Assembly: GCA_030549335.1 (NCBI GenBank) | Contig: JAUKPH010000018.1 | Span: 5,704,001-5,768,000 of the forward strand | Direction of reading: 5' to 3' | DNA length: 64,000 nucleotides | Origin: Pontederia crassipes | Lineage: Eukaryota > Streptophyta > Magnoliopsida > Commelinales > Pontederiaceae | Shown: piece after piece, positions 24,106 to 36,974 of the stretch | Position numbering within the stretch: the stretch's first letter is position 1 | Layout of the letters: every line of letters begins with the position of its first letter | Made by a program: the position numbers and the translations under genes | Notes under the pieces: generated by a model | Database searches by the model: none | The model's input: only the letters and a program-made list of their open reading frames with translations | What the model was told of the DNA's origin: nothing

Positions 24106-27100
24106 GAACCTCACTCTAAGACTCTAATCCCCAAGAGCGTTATCTTTGATTGTAACGGTTCAACTTCGGTTTGAAATAGAGTTAACGTTCTAAAGATTTA
24201 TCACCTCTTAGGGCACCCAAAGGTTGTAATAAGTATCTATAACTTATAGCTTTGAACCTAACTCTATGACTCCAATCCCCAAGAGCGTTATCTTTGATTG
24301 TAACCGTTCAACTTCGGTTTGAAATAGAGTTAAAGTTCTAAAGATCTATCTCCTCTTAGGACTCCCAAAGGTTGTAATAAGTATCTATAACTTATAGCTT
24401 TGAACCCAACTCTAAGTCTCTAATCCCCAAGAGTGTTATCTTTGATTGTAACGGTTCAACTTCGGTTTGAAATAGAGTTAAAGTTCTAAAGATCTATCAC
24501 CTCTTAGGGCACCCAAAGGTTGTAATAAGTATCTATAACTTATAGCTTTGAACCCAACTCTAAGACTCTAATCCCTAGGAGCGTTATCTTTGATTGTAAC
24601 GGTTGAACTTCGGTTTGAAATAGAGTTAAAGTTCTAAAGATCTATCACCTCTTAGGGCACCCAAAGGTTGTAATAAGTATCTATAACTTATAGCTTTGCA
24701 CCTTACTCTAAGACTCTAATCCCCAAGAGCGTTATCTTTGATTGTAACGGTTCAACTTCGGTTTGAAATAGAGTTAAAGTTCTAAAGATCTATCACCTCT
24801 TAGGACACCTAAAAGTTGTAATAAGTATCTATAACTTATAGCTTTGAACCTAACTCTAAGACTCTAATCCCCAAGAGCGTTATCTTTGATTGTAACGGTT
24901 CAACTTCGGATTGAAATAGAGTTAAAGTTCTAAAGATCTATCACCTCTTAGGGCACCCAAAGGTTGTAATAAGTATCTATAACTTATAGCTTTGAACCCA
25001 ACTCTAAGACTCTAATCCCCAGGAGCGTTATCTTTGATTGTAACGGTTGAACTTCGGTTTGAAATAGAGTTAAAGTTCTAAAGATCTATCACCTCTTAGG
25101 GCACCCAAAGGTTGTAATAAGTATCTATTACTTATAGCTTTGCACCTTACTCTAAGACTCTAATCCCCAAGAGCATTATCTTTGATTGTAACGGTTCAAC
25201 TTTGGTTTGAAATAGAGTTAAAGGTCTAAAGATCTATCTCCTCTTAGGTCACCCAAAGGTTGTAATCAGTATCTATAACTTATAGCTTTGAACCCAACTC
25301 TAAGAATCCAATCCCCAAGAGCGTTATCTTTGATTGTAACGGTTCAACTTCGGATTGAAATAGAGTTAAAGTTCTAAAGATCTATCACCTCTTAGGACAC
25401 CCAAAGGGTGTAATAAGTATCTATAACTTATAGCTTTGAACCTCACTCTAAGACTCTAATCCCCAAGAGCGTTATCTTTGATTGTTACGGTTCAACTTCG
25501 GTTTGAAATAGAGTTAAAGTTCTAAAGATCTATCTCCTCTTAGGACTCCCAAAGGTTGTAATAAGTATCTATAACTTATAGCTTTGAACCCAACTCTAAG
25601 TCTCTAATCCCCAAGAGCGTTATCTTTGATTGTAACGGTTCAACTTCGGTTTGAAATAGAGTTAAAGTTCTAAAGATCTATCACCTCTTAGGGCACCCAA
25701 AGGTTGTAATAAGTATCTATAACTTATAGCTTTGAACCCAACTCTAAGACTCTAATCCCCAGGAGCGTTATCTTTGATTGTAACGGTTGAACTTCGGTTT
25801 GAAATAGAGTTAAAGTTCTAAAGATCTATCACCTCTTAGGGCACCCAAAGGTTGTAATAAGTATCTATAACTTATAGCTTTGCACCTTACTCTAAGACTC
25901 TAATCCCCAAGAGCGTTATCTTTGATTGTAACGGTTCAACTTCGGTTTGAAATAGAGTTAAAGGTCTAAAGATCTATCTCCTCTTAGGTCACCCAAAGGT
26001 TGTAATCAGTATCTATAACTTATAGCTTTGAACCTAACTCTAAGACTCTAATCCCCAAGAGCGTTATCTTTGATTGTAACGGTTCAACTTCGGATTGAAA
26101 TAGAGTTAAAGTTCTAAAGATCTATCACCTCTTAGGGCACCCAAAGGTTGTAATAAGTATCTATAACTTATAGCTTTGAACCCAACTCTAAGACACTAAT
26201 CCCAAGAGCGTTATCTTTGATTGTAACGGTTCAACTTCGGTTTGAAATAGAGTTAAAGTTCTAAAGATCTATCACCTCTTAGGGCACCCAAAGGTTGTAA
26301 TAAGTATCTATAACTTATAGCTTTGCACCATACTCTAAGACTCTAATCCCCAAGAGCGTTATCTTTGATTGTAACGGTTCAACTTCGGTTTGAAATAGAG
26401 TTAAAGGTCTAAAGATCTATCTCCTCTTAGGTCACCCAAAGGTTGTAATCAGTATCTATAACTTATAGCTTTGAACCCAACTCTAAGAATCCAATCCCCA
26501 AGAGCGTTATCTTTGATTGTAACGGTTCAACTTCGGATTGAAATAGAGTTAAAGTTCTAAAGATCTATCACCTCTTAGGACACCCAAAGGGTGTAATAAG
26601 TATCTATAACTTATAGCTTTGAACCTCACTCTAAGACTCTAATCCCCAAGAGCGTTATCTTTGATTGTAACGGTTCAACTTCGGTTTGAAATAGAGTTAA
26701 CGTTCTAAAGATTTATCACCTCTTAGGGCACCCAAAGGTTGTAATAAGTATCTATAACTTATAGCTTTGAACCTAACTCTATGACTCCAATCCCCAAGAG
26801 CGTTATCTTTGATTGTAACCGTTCAACTTCGGTTTGAAATAGAGTTAAAGTTCTAAAGATCTATCTCCTCTTAGGACTCCCAAAGGTTGTAATAAGTATC
26901 TATAACTTATAGCTTTGAACCCAACTCTAAGTCTCTAATCCCCAAGAGCGTTATCTTTGATTGTAACGGTTCAACTTCGGTTTGAAATAGAGTTAAAGTT
27001 CTAAAGATCTATCACCTCTTAGGGCACCCAAAGGTTGTAATAAGTATCTATAACTTATAGCTTTGAACCCAACTCTAAGACTCTAATCCCTAGGAGCGTT

Positions 27101-27656
27101 ATCTTTGAGTGTAACGGTTGAACTTCGGTTTGAAATAGAGTTAAAGTTCTAAAGATCTATCACCTCTTAGGGCACCCAAAGGTTGTAATAAGTATCTATA
27201 ACTTATAGCTTTGCACCTTACTCTAAGACTCTAATCCCCAAGAGCGTTATCTTTGATTGTAACGGTTCAACTTCGGTTTGAAATAGAGTTAAAGTTCTAA
27301 AGATCTATCACCTCTTAGGACACCTAAAGGTTGTAATAAGTATCTATAACTTATAGCTTTGAACCTAACTCTAAGACTCTAATCCCCAAGAGCGTTATCT
27401 TTGATTGTAACGGTTCAACTTCGGATTGAAATAGAGTTAAAGTTCTAAAGATCTATCACCTCTTAGGGCACCCAAAGGTTGTAATAAGTATCTATAACTT
27501 ATAGCTTTGAACCCAACTCTAAGACTCTAATCCCCAGGAGCGTTATCTTTGATTGTAACGGTTGAACTTCGGTTTGAAATAGAGTTAAAGTTCTAAAGAT
27601 CTATCACCTCTTAGGGCACCCAAAGGTTGTAATAAGTATCTATAACTTATAGCTTT
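24106..27656 (+). repeat. 17-monomer spacing: seven-monomer block at 24,106 and 26,621
   Basis: Seven monomers at 24,106-25,141 match 26,621-27,656 in order: aacgttc; ctatgactcc with taaccg and gactccc; tctct; cctagg with ttgaac; cacctta with gacacctaaa; cctaact; ccagg with ttgaac. The offset is 2,515, i.e. 17 monomers less a 1-base deletion at about 26,201. Between them, 25,438 is a fusion monomer (cctcact junction with gactccc end, and gttac instead of gtaac) created by loss of one period. Confidence 0.8.
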
Positions 27657-28839
27657 GCACCTTACTCTAAGACTCTAATCCCCAAGAGCGTTATCTTTGA
27701 TTGTAACGGTTCAACTTCGGTTTGAAATAGAGTTAAAGTTCTAAAGATCTATCTCCTCTTAGGACACCCAAAGGTTGTAATAAGTATATATAACTTATAG
27801 CTTTGAACCCAACTCTAAGACTCCAATCCCCAAGAGCGTTATCTTTGATTGTAACGATTCAACTTCGGATTGAAATATAATTAAAGTTCTAAAGATCTAT
27901 CACCTCTTAGGACACCCAAAGGGTGTAATAAGTGTCTATAACTTATAGCTTTGACCTCACTCTAAGACTCTAATCCCCAAGAGCGTTATCTTTTATTGTA
28001 ACGGTTCAACTTCGGTTTGAAATAGAGTTAACGTTCTAAAGATTTATCACCTCTTAGGGCACCCAAAGGTTATAATAAGTATCTATAACTTATAGCTTTT
28101 AACCCAACTCTATGACTCTAATCCCCAAGAGCGTTATCTTTGATTGTAACGGTTCAACTTCGGTTTGAAATAGAGTTAAAGTTCTAAAGATCTATCACCT
28201 CTTAGGACACCCAAAGGGTGTAATAAGTATCTATAACTTATAGCTTTGAACCTAACTCTAAGACTCTAATCCCCAAGAGCGTTATCTTTGATTGTAACGG
28301 TTCAACTTCGTATTGAAATAGAGTTAAAGTTCTAAAGATCTATCACCTCTTAGGGCACCCAAAGGTTGTAATAAGTATCTATAACTTATAGCTTTGAACC
28401 CAACTCTAAGACACTAATCCCCAAGAGCGTTATCTTTGATTGTAACGGTTCAACTTCGGTTTGAAATAGAGTTAAAGTTCTAAAGATCTATCACCTCTTA
28501 GGGCACCCAAAGGTAGTAATAAGTATCTATAACTCATAGCTTTGCACCATACTCTAAGACTCTAATCCCCAAGAGCGTTATCTTTGATTGTAACGGTTCA
28601 ACTTCGGTTTGAAATAGAGTTAAAGGTCTAAAGATCTATCTCCTCTTAGGACTCTCAAAGGTTGTAATAAGTATCTATAACTTATAGCTTTGAACCCAAC
28701 TCTAAGTCTCTAATCCCCAAGAGCGTTATCTTTGATTGTAACGGTTCAACTTCGGATTGAAATAGAGTTAAAGTTCTAAAGATCTATCTCCTCTTAGGAC
28801 ACCCAAAGGTTGTAATAAGTATCTATAACTTATAGCTTT
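27657..28839 (+). repeat. Satellite segment with mixed lineages
   Basis: Eight monomers: cacctta/tatata; actcc with aacgattc and ataattaaag (first ataatt copy, at about 27,888); tttgacctcac (27,953); ctatgactct now ending in cacc/gggtg; cctaact with cgtattg; gacact with ggtagtaat and actcatag; caccat/aaaggtc with gactctc; tctct. Several single-copy substitutions. Nothing other than satellite is present. Confidence 0.8.
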
Positions 28840-31797
28840 GAACCCAACTCTAAGTCTCTAATTCCCAAGAGCGTTATCTTTGATTGTAACGGTTCAACTT
28901 CGGATTGAAATAGAGTTAAAGTTCTAAAGATCTATCAACTCTTAGGACACCCAAAGGTTGTAATAAGTATCTATAACTTATAGCTTTGAACCAAACTCTA
29001 AGACTCTAATCCCCAAGAACGTTATCTTTGATTGTAACGGTTCAACTTCGGATTGAAATAGGGTTAAAGTTCTAAAGATCTATCACCTCTTAGGGCACCC
29101 AAAGGTTGTAATAAGTATCTATAACTTATAGCTTTGAACCCAACTCTTAGACTCTAATCCCCAAGAGCGTTATCTTTGATTGTAACGGTTCAACTTCGGA
29201 TTGAAATAGAGTTAAAGTTCTAAAGATCTATCACCTCTTAGGACACCCAAAGGTTGTAATAAGTATCTATAACTTATAGCTTTGAACCTAACTCTAAGAC
29301 TCTAATCCCCAAGAGCGTTATCTTTGATTGTAACGGTTCAACTTCGGATTGAAATAGAGTTAAAGTTCTAAAGATCTAACACCTCTTAGGGCACCCAAAG
29401 GTTGTAATAAGTATCTATAACTTATAGCTTTGCACCTTACTCTAAGACTCTAATCCCCAAGAGCGTTATCTTTGATTGTAACGGTTCAACTTCGGTTTGA
29501 AATAGAGTTAAAGTTCTAAAGATCTATCTCCTCTTAGGACACCCAATGGTTGTAATAAGTATATATAACTTATAGCTTTGAACCCAACTCTAAGACTCCA
29601 ATCCCCAAGAGCGTTATCTTTGATTGTAACGATTCAACTTCGGATTGAAATATAATTAAAGTTCTAAAGATCTATCACCTCTTAGGACACCCAAAGGGTG
29701 TAATAAGTATCTATAACTTATAGCTTTGACCTCACTCTAAGACTCTAATCCCCAAGAGCGTTATCTTTTATTGTAACGGTTCAACTTCGGTTTGAAATAG
29801 AGTTAAAGGTCTAAAGATCTATCTCCTCTTAGGTCACCCAAAGGTTATAATCAGTATCTATAACTTATAGCTTTGAACCCAACTCTAAGAATCCAATCCC
29901 CAAGAGCGTTATCTTTGATTGTAACGGTTCAACTTCGGATTGAAATAGAGTTAAAGTTCTAAAGATCTATCACCTCTTAGGACACCCAAAGGGTGTAATA
30001 AGTATCTATAACTTATAGCTTTGAACCTCACTCTAAGACTCTAATCCCCAAGAGCGTTATCTTTGATTGTAACGGTTCAACTTCGGTTTGAAATAGAGTT
30101 AACGTTCTAAAGATTTATCACCTCTTAGGGCACCCAAAGGTTGTAATAAGTATCTATAACTTATAGCTTTGAACCTAACTCTATGACTCCAATCCCCAAG
30201 AGCGTTATCTTTGATTGTAACGGTTCAACTTCGGTTTGAAATAGAGTTAAAGTTCTAAAGATCTATCTCCTCTTAGGACACCCAAAGGTTGTAATAAGTA
30301 TCTATAACTTATAGCTTTGAACCCAACTCTAAGTCTCTAATTCCCAAAAGCGTTATCTTTGATTGTAACGGTTCAACTTCGGATTGAAATAGAGTTAAAG
30401 TTCTAAAGATCTATCAACTCTTAGGACACCCAAAGGTTGTAATAAGTATCTATAACTTATAGCTTTGAACCTAACTCTAAGACTCTAATCCCCAAGAACG
30501 TTATCTTTGATTGTAACGGTTCAACTTCGGATTGAAATAGGGTTAAAGTTCTAAAGATCTATCACCTCTTAGGGCACCCAAAGGTTGTAATAAGTATCTA
30601 TAACTTATAGCTTTGAACCCAACTCTTAGACTCTAATCCCCAAGAGCGTTATCTTTGATTGTAACGGTTCAACTTCTGATTGAAATAGAGTTAAAGTTCT
30701 AAAGATCTATCACCTCTTAGGACACCCAAAGGTTGTAATAAGTATCTATAACTTATAGCTTTGAACCTAACTCTAAGACTCTAATCCCCAAGAGCGTTAT
30801 CTTTGATTGTAACGGTTCAACTTCGGATTGAAATAGAGTTAAAGTTCTAAAGATCTATCACCTCTTAGGGCACCCAAAGGTTGTAATAAGTATCTATAAC
30901 TTATAGCTTTGCACCTTACTCTAAGACTCTAATCCCCAAGAGCGTTATCTTTGATTGTAACGGTTCAACTTCGGTTTGAAATAGAGTTAAAGTTCTAAAG
31001 ATCTATCTCCTCTTAGGACACCCAATGGTTGTAATAAGTATATATAACTTATAGCTTTGAACCCAACTCTAAGACTCCAATCCCCAAGAGCGTTATCTTT
31101 GATTGTAACGATTCAACTTCGGATTGAAATATAATTAAAGTTCTAAAGATCTATCACCTCTTAGGACACCCAAAGGGTGTAATAAGTATCTATAACTTAT
31201 AGCTTTGACCTCACTCTAAGACTCTAATCCCCAAGAGCGTTATCTTTTATTGTTACGGTTCAACTTCGGTTTGAAATAGAGTTAACGTTCTAAAGATTTA
31301 TCACCTCTTAGGGCACCCAAAGGTTATAATAAGTATCTATAACTTATAGCTTTTAACCCAACTCTATGACTCTAATCCCCAAGAGCGTTATCTTTGATTG
31401 TAACGGTTCAACTTCGGTTTGAAATAGAGTTAAAGTTCTAAGGATCTATCTCCTCTTAGGACACCAAAAGGTTGTAATAAGTATCTATAACTTATAGCTT
31501 TGAACCCAACTCTAAGTCTCTAATCCCCAACAGCGTTATCTTTGATTGTAACGGTTCAACTTCGGTTTGAAATAGAGTTAAAGTTCTAAAGATCTATCAC
31601 CTCTTAGGGCACCCAAAGGTTGTAATAAGTATCTATAACTTATAGCTTTGAACCCAACTCTAAGACTCTAATCCCGAAGAGCGTTATCTTTGATTGTAAC
31701 GGTTCAACTTCGGTTTGAAATAGAGTTAAAGTTCTAAAGATCTATCACCACTTAGGGCACCCAAAGGTTGTAATAAGTATCTATAACTTATAGCTTT
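28840..31797 (+). repeat. 10-monomer HOR (about 1,479 bp), two partial copies
   Basis: Monomers 28,840-29,874 match 30,319-31,353: tctctaattccc with caactctt; gaacg with atagggtt; cttagac; cctaact; cacctta with caatgg and tatata; actcc with ataatt; tttgacctcac. The offset is 1,479 (10 x 148 minus 1). In copy 1 the tttgacctcac monomer switches into aaaggtc/ggtcaccc, while in copy 2 it continues as aacgttc, so the copies end at different joints. Confidence 0.8.
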
Positions 31798-33572
31798 GAA
31801 CCCAACTCTAAGTCTCTAATCCCCAAGAGCGTTATCTATGATTGTAACGGTTCAACTTCGGATTGAAATAGAGTTAAAGTTCTAAAGATCTATCACCTCT
31901 TAGGACACCCAAAGGGTGTAATAAGTATCTATAACTTATAGCTTTGAACCTAACTCTAAGACTCTAATCCCCAAGAGCGTTATCTTTGATTGTAACGGTT
32001 CAACTTCGGATTGAAATAGAGTTAAAGTTCTAAAGATCTATCACCTCTTAGGGCACCCAAAGGTTGTAATAAGTATCTATAACTTATAGCTTTGAACCCA
32101 ACTCTTAGACTCTAATCCCCAAGAGCGTTATCTTTGATTGTAACGGTTCAACTTCGGATTGAAATAGAGTTAAAGTTCTAAAGATCTATCACCTCTTAGG
32201 ACACCTAAAGGTTGTAATAAGTATCTATAACTTATAGCTTTGAACCCAACTCTAAGTCTCTAATCCCCAACAGCGTTATCTTTGATTGTAACGGTTCAAC
32301 TTCGGTTTGAAATAGAGTTAAAGTTCTAAAGATCTATCTCCTCTTAGGACACCCAATGGTTGTAATAAGTATCTATAACTTATAGCTTTGAACCCAACTC
32401 TAAGACTCCAATCCCCAAGAGCGTTATCTTTGATTGTAACGGTTCAACTTCGGATTGAAATAGAATTAAAGTTCTAAAGATCTATCACCTCTTAGGACAC
32501 CCCAAGGGTGTAATAAGTATCTATAACTTATAGCTTTGCACCTTACTCTAAGACTCTAATCCCCAAGAGCGTTATCTTTGATTGTAACGGTTCAACTTCG
32601 GTTTGAAATAGAGTTAAAGTTCTAAAGATCTATCTACTCTTAGGACACCCAAAGGTTGTAATAAGTATATATAACTTATAGCTTTGAACCCAACTCTAAG
32701 ACTCCAATCCCCAAGAGCGTTATCTTTGATTGTAACGATTCAACTTCGGATTGAAATATAATTAAAGTTCTAAAGATCTATCACCTCTTAGGACACCCAA
32801 AGGGTGTAATAAGTATCTATAACTTATAGCTTTGACCTCACTCTAAGACTCTAATCCCCAAGAGCATTATCTTTTATTGTAACGGTTCAACTTCGGATTG
32901 AAATAGAGTTAAAGTTCTAAAGATCTATCACCTCTTAGGGCACCCAAAGGTTGTAATAAGTATCTATAACTTATAGCTTTGCACCTTACTCTAAGACTCT
33001 AATCCCCAAGAGCGTTATCTTTGATTGTAACGGTTCAACTTCGGTTTGAAATAGAGTTAAAGTTCTAAAGATCTATCTCCTCTTAGGACACCCAATGGTT
33101 GTAATAAGTATATATAACTTATAGCTTTGAACCCAACTCTAAGACTCCAATCCCCAAGAGCGTTATCTTTGATTGTAACGATTCAACTTCGGATTGAAAT
33201 ATAATTAAAGTTCTATAGATCTATCACCTCTTAGGGCACCCAAAGGTTGTAATAAGTATCTATAACTTATAGCTTTGCACCTTACTCTAAGACTCTAATC
33301 CCCAAGAGCGTTATCTTTGATTGTAACGGTTCAACTTAGGTTTGAAATAGAGTTAAAGTTCTCAAGATCTATCTCCTCTTAGGACACCCAAAGGTTGTAA
33401 TAAGTATATATAACTTATAGCTTTGAACCCAACTCTAAGACTCCAATCCCCAAGAGCGTTATCTTTGATTGTAACGGTTCAACTTCGGTTTGAAATAGAG
33501 TTAAAGTTCTAAAGATCTATCTCCTCTTAGGACACCCAAAGGTTGTAATAAGTATCTATAACTTATAGCTTT
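31798..33572 (+). repeat. Satellite segment with repeated cacctta/ataatt dimers
   Basis: Twelve monomers. The dimer cacctta (ctcc, tatata) followed by actcc/aacgattc/ataatt occurs at 32,538, 32,979 and 33,275 (last partner altered), with the first tatagatc copy at about 33,215 and the first cttagg copy at 33,337. A ccccaagggtg copy is at about 32,500. Nothing other than satellite is present. Confidence 0.78.
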
Positions 33573-36382
33573 GAACCCAACTCTAAGTCTCTAATTCCCA
33601 AGAGCGTTATCTTTGATTGTAACGGTTCAACTTCGGATTGAAATAGAGTTAAAGTTCTAAAGATCTATCAACTCTTAGGACACCCAAAGGTTGTAATAAG
33701 TATCTATAACTTATAGCTTTGAACCTAACTCTAAGAGTCTAATCCCCAAGAACGTTATCTTTGATTGTAACGGTTCAACTTCGGATTGAAATAGGGTTAA
33801 AGTTCTAAAGATCTATCACCTCTTAGGGCACCCAAAGGTTGTAATAAGTATCTATAACTTATAGCTTTGAACCCAACTCTTAGACTCTAATCCCCAAGAG
33901 CGTTATCTTTGATTGTAACGGTTCAACTTCGGATTGAAATAGAGTTAAAGTTCTAAAGATCTATCACATCTTAGGACACCCAAAGGTTGTAATAAGTATC
34001 TATAACTTATAGCTTTGAACCTAACTCTAAGACTCTAATCCCCAAGAGCGTTATCTTTGATTGTAACGGTTCAACTTCGGATTGAAATAGAGTTAAAGTT
34101 CTAAAGATCAATCACCTCTTAGGGCACCCAAAGGTTGTAATAAGTATCTATAACTTATAGCTTTGCACCTTACTCTAAGACTCTAATCCCCAAGAGCGTT
34201 ATCTTTGACTGTAACGGTTCAACTTCGGTTTGAAATAGAGTTAAAGTTCTAAAGATCTATCTCCTCTTAGGACACCCAATGGTTGTAATAAGTATATATA
34301 ACTTATAGCTTTGAACCCAACTCTAAGACTCCAATCCCCAAGAGCGTTATCTTTGATTGTAACGATTCAACTTCGGATTGAAATATAATTAAAGTTCTAA
34401 AGATCTATCACCTCTTAGGACACCCAAAGGGTGTAATAAGTATCTATAACTTATAGCTTTGACCTCACTCTAAGACTCTAATCCCCAAGAGCGTTATCTT
34501 TTATTGTAACGGTTCAACTTCGGTTTGAAATAGAGTTAACGTTCTAAAGATTTATCACCTCTTAGGGCACCCAAAGGTTATAATAAGTATCTATAACTTA
34601 TAGCTTTTAACCCAACTCTATGACTCTAATCCCCAAGAGCGTTATCTTTGATTGTAACAGTTCAACTTCGGTTTGAAATAGAGTTAAAGTTCTAAGGATC
34701 TATCTCCTCTTAGGACACCCAAAGGTTGTAATAAGTATCTATAACTTATAGCTTTGAACCCAACTCTAAGTCTCTAATCCCCAACAGCGTTATCTTTGAT
34801 TGTAACGGTCAACTTCGGTTTGAAATAGAGTTAAAGTTCTAAAGATCTATCTCCTCTTAGGACACCCAAAGGTTGTAATAAGTATCTATAACTTATAGCT
34901 TTGAACCCAACTCTAAGTCTCTAATTCCCAAGAGCGTTATCTTTGATTGTAACGGTTCAACTTCGGATTGAAATAGAGTTAAAGTTCTAAAGATCTATCA
35001 ACTCTTAGGACACCCAAAGGTTGTAATAAGTATCTATAACTTATAGCTTTGAACCTAACTCTAAGACTCTAATCCCCAAGAACGTTATCTTTGATTGTAA
35101 CGGTTCAACTTCGGATTGAAATAGGGTTAAAGTTCTAAAGATCTATCACCTCTTAGGGCACCCAAAGGTTGTAATAAGTATCTATAACTTATAGCTTTGA
35201 ACCCAACTCTTAGACTCTAATCCCCAAGAGCGTTATCTTTGATTGTAACGGTTCAACTTCGGATTGAAATAGAGTTAAAGTTCTAAAGATCTATCACATC
35301 TTAGGACACCCAAAGGTTGTAATAAGTATCTATAACTTATAGCTTTGAACCCAACTCTAAGACTCCAATCCCCAAGAGCGTTATCTTTGATTGTAACGGT
35401 TCAACTTCGGATTGAAATAGAATTATAGTTCTAAAGATCTATCACCTCTTAGGACACCCCAAGGGTGTAATAAGTATCTATAACTTATAGCTTTGAACCT
35501 CGCTCTAAGACTCTAATCCCCAAGAGTGTTATCTTTGATTGTAACGGTTCAACTTCGGTTTGAAATAGAGTTAAAGTTCTAAAGATCTATCTCCTCTTAG
35601 GACACCCAAAGGTTGTAATAAGTATATATAACTTATAGCTTTGAACCCAACTCTAAGACTCCAATCCCCAAGAGCGTTATCTTTGATTGTAACGATTCAA
35701 CTTTGGATTGAAATAGAGTTAAAGTTCTAAAGATCTATCACCTCTTAGGACACCCAAAGGGTGTAATAAGTAACTATAACTTATAGCTTTGAACCTAACT
35801 CTAAGACTCTAATCCCCAAGAGCGTTATCTTTGATTGTAACGGTTCAACTTCGGATTGAAATAGAGTTAAAGTTCTAAAGATCTATCACCTCTTAGGGCA
35901 CCCAAAGGTTGTAATAAGTATCTATAACTTATAGCTTTGAACCCAACTCTAAGACACTAATCCCCAAGAGCGTTATCTTTGATTGTAACGGTTCAACTTC
36001 GGTTTGAAATAGAGTTAAAGTTCTAAAGATCTATCACCTCTTAGGGCACCCAAAGGTTGTAATAAGTATCTATAACTTATAGCTTTGCACCATACTCTAA
36101 CACTCTAATCCCCAAGAGCGTTATCTTTGATTGTAACGGTTCAACTTCGGTTTGAAATAGAGTTAAAGGTCTAAAGATCTATCTCCTCTTAGGTCACCCA
36201 AAGGTTATAATCAGTATCTATAACTTATAGCTTTGAACCCAACTCTAAGAATCCAATCCCCAAGAGCATTATCTTTGATTGTAACGGTTCAACTTCGGAT
36301 TGAAATAGAGTTAAAGTTCTAAAGATCTATCACCTCTTAGGACACCCAAAGGTTGTAATAAGTATCTATAACTTATAGCTTT
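33573..36382 (+). repeat. 23-monomer HOR (3,402 bp period), copy 1
   Basis: Markers recur in the next copy at +3,402 (23 x 148 minus two single-base deletions): gatcaatc at 34,106 and 37,508; the 1-base deletion aacggtcaac at 34,805 and 38,207; tctctaattccc monomers starting 33,573 and 36,975. After a three-monomer repeat (34,9xx-35,33x: attccc, gaacg, cttagac/cacatc) the offset falls to 2,958 (20 monomers): cctcgctct at 35,498 and 38,456; taactataac at 35,771 and 38,729. Copy 1 therefore carries three extra monomers. Confidence 0.83.
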
Positions 36383-36974
36383 GAACCTAACTCTAAGACT
36401 CTAATCCCCAAGAGCGTTATCTTTGATTGTAACGGTTCAACTTCGGATTGAAATAGAGTTAAAGTTCTAAAGATCTATCACCTCTTAGGGCACCCAAAGG
36501 TTGTAATAAGTATCTATAATTTATAGCTTTGCACCTTACTCTAAGACTCTAATCCCCAAGAGCGTTATCTTTGATTGTAACGGTTCAACTTCGGTTTGAA
36601 ATAGAGTTAAAGTTCTAAAGATCTATCTCCTCTTAGGACACCCAATGGTTGTAATAAGTATATATAACTTATAGCTTTGAACCCAACTCTAAGACTCCAA
36701 TCCCCAAGAGCGTTATCTTTGATTGTAACGATTCAACTTCGGATTGAAATATAATTAAAGTTCTATAGATCTATCACCTCTTAGGGCACCCAAAGGTTGT
36801 AATAAGTATCTATAACTTATAGCTTTGCACCTTACTCTAAGACTCTAATCCCCAAGAGCGTTATCTTTGATTGTAACGGTTCAACTTCGGTTTGAAATAG
36901 AGTTAAAGTTCTAAAGATCTATCTCCTCTTAGGACACCCAAAGGTTGTAATAAGTATCTATAACTTATAGCTTT
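36383..36974 (+). repeat. Spacer of four monomers between the two 23-mer copies
   Basis: Four monomers (cctaact with ataatttatag; cacctta with caatgg and tatata; actcc with ataatt and tatagatc; cacctta with ctcc). The same series returns at about 40,380-40,970, so this joint is shared by a further copy in the next segment. Confidence 0.7.
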
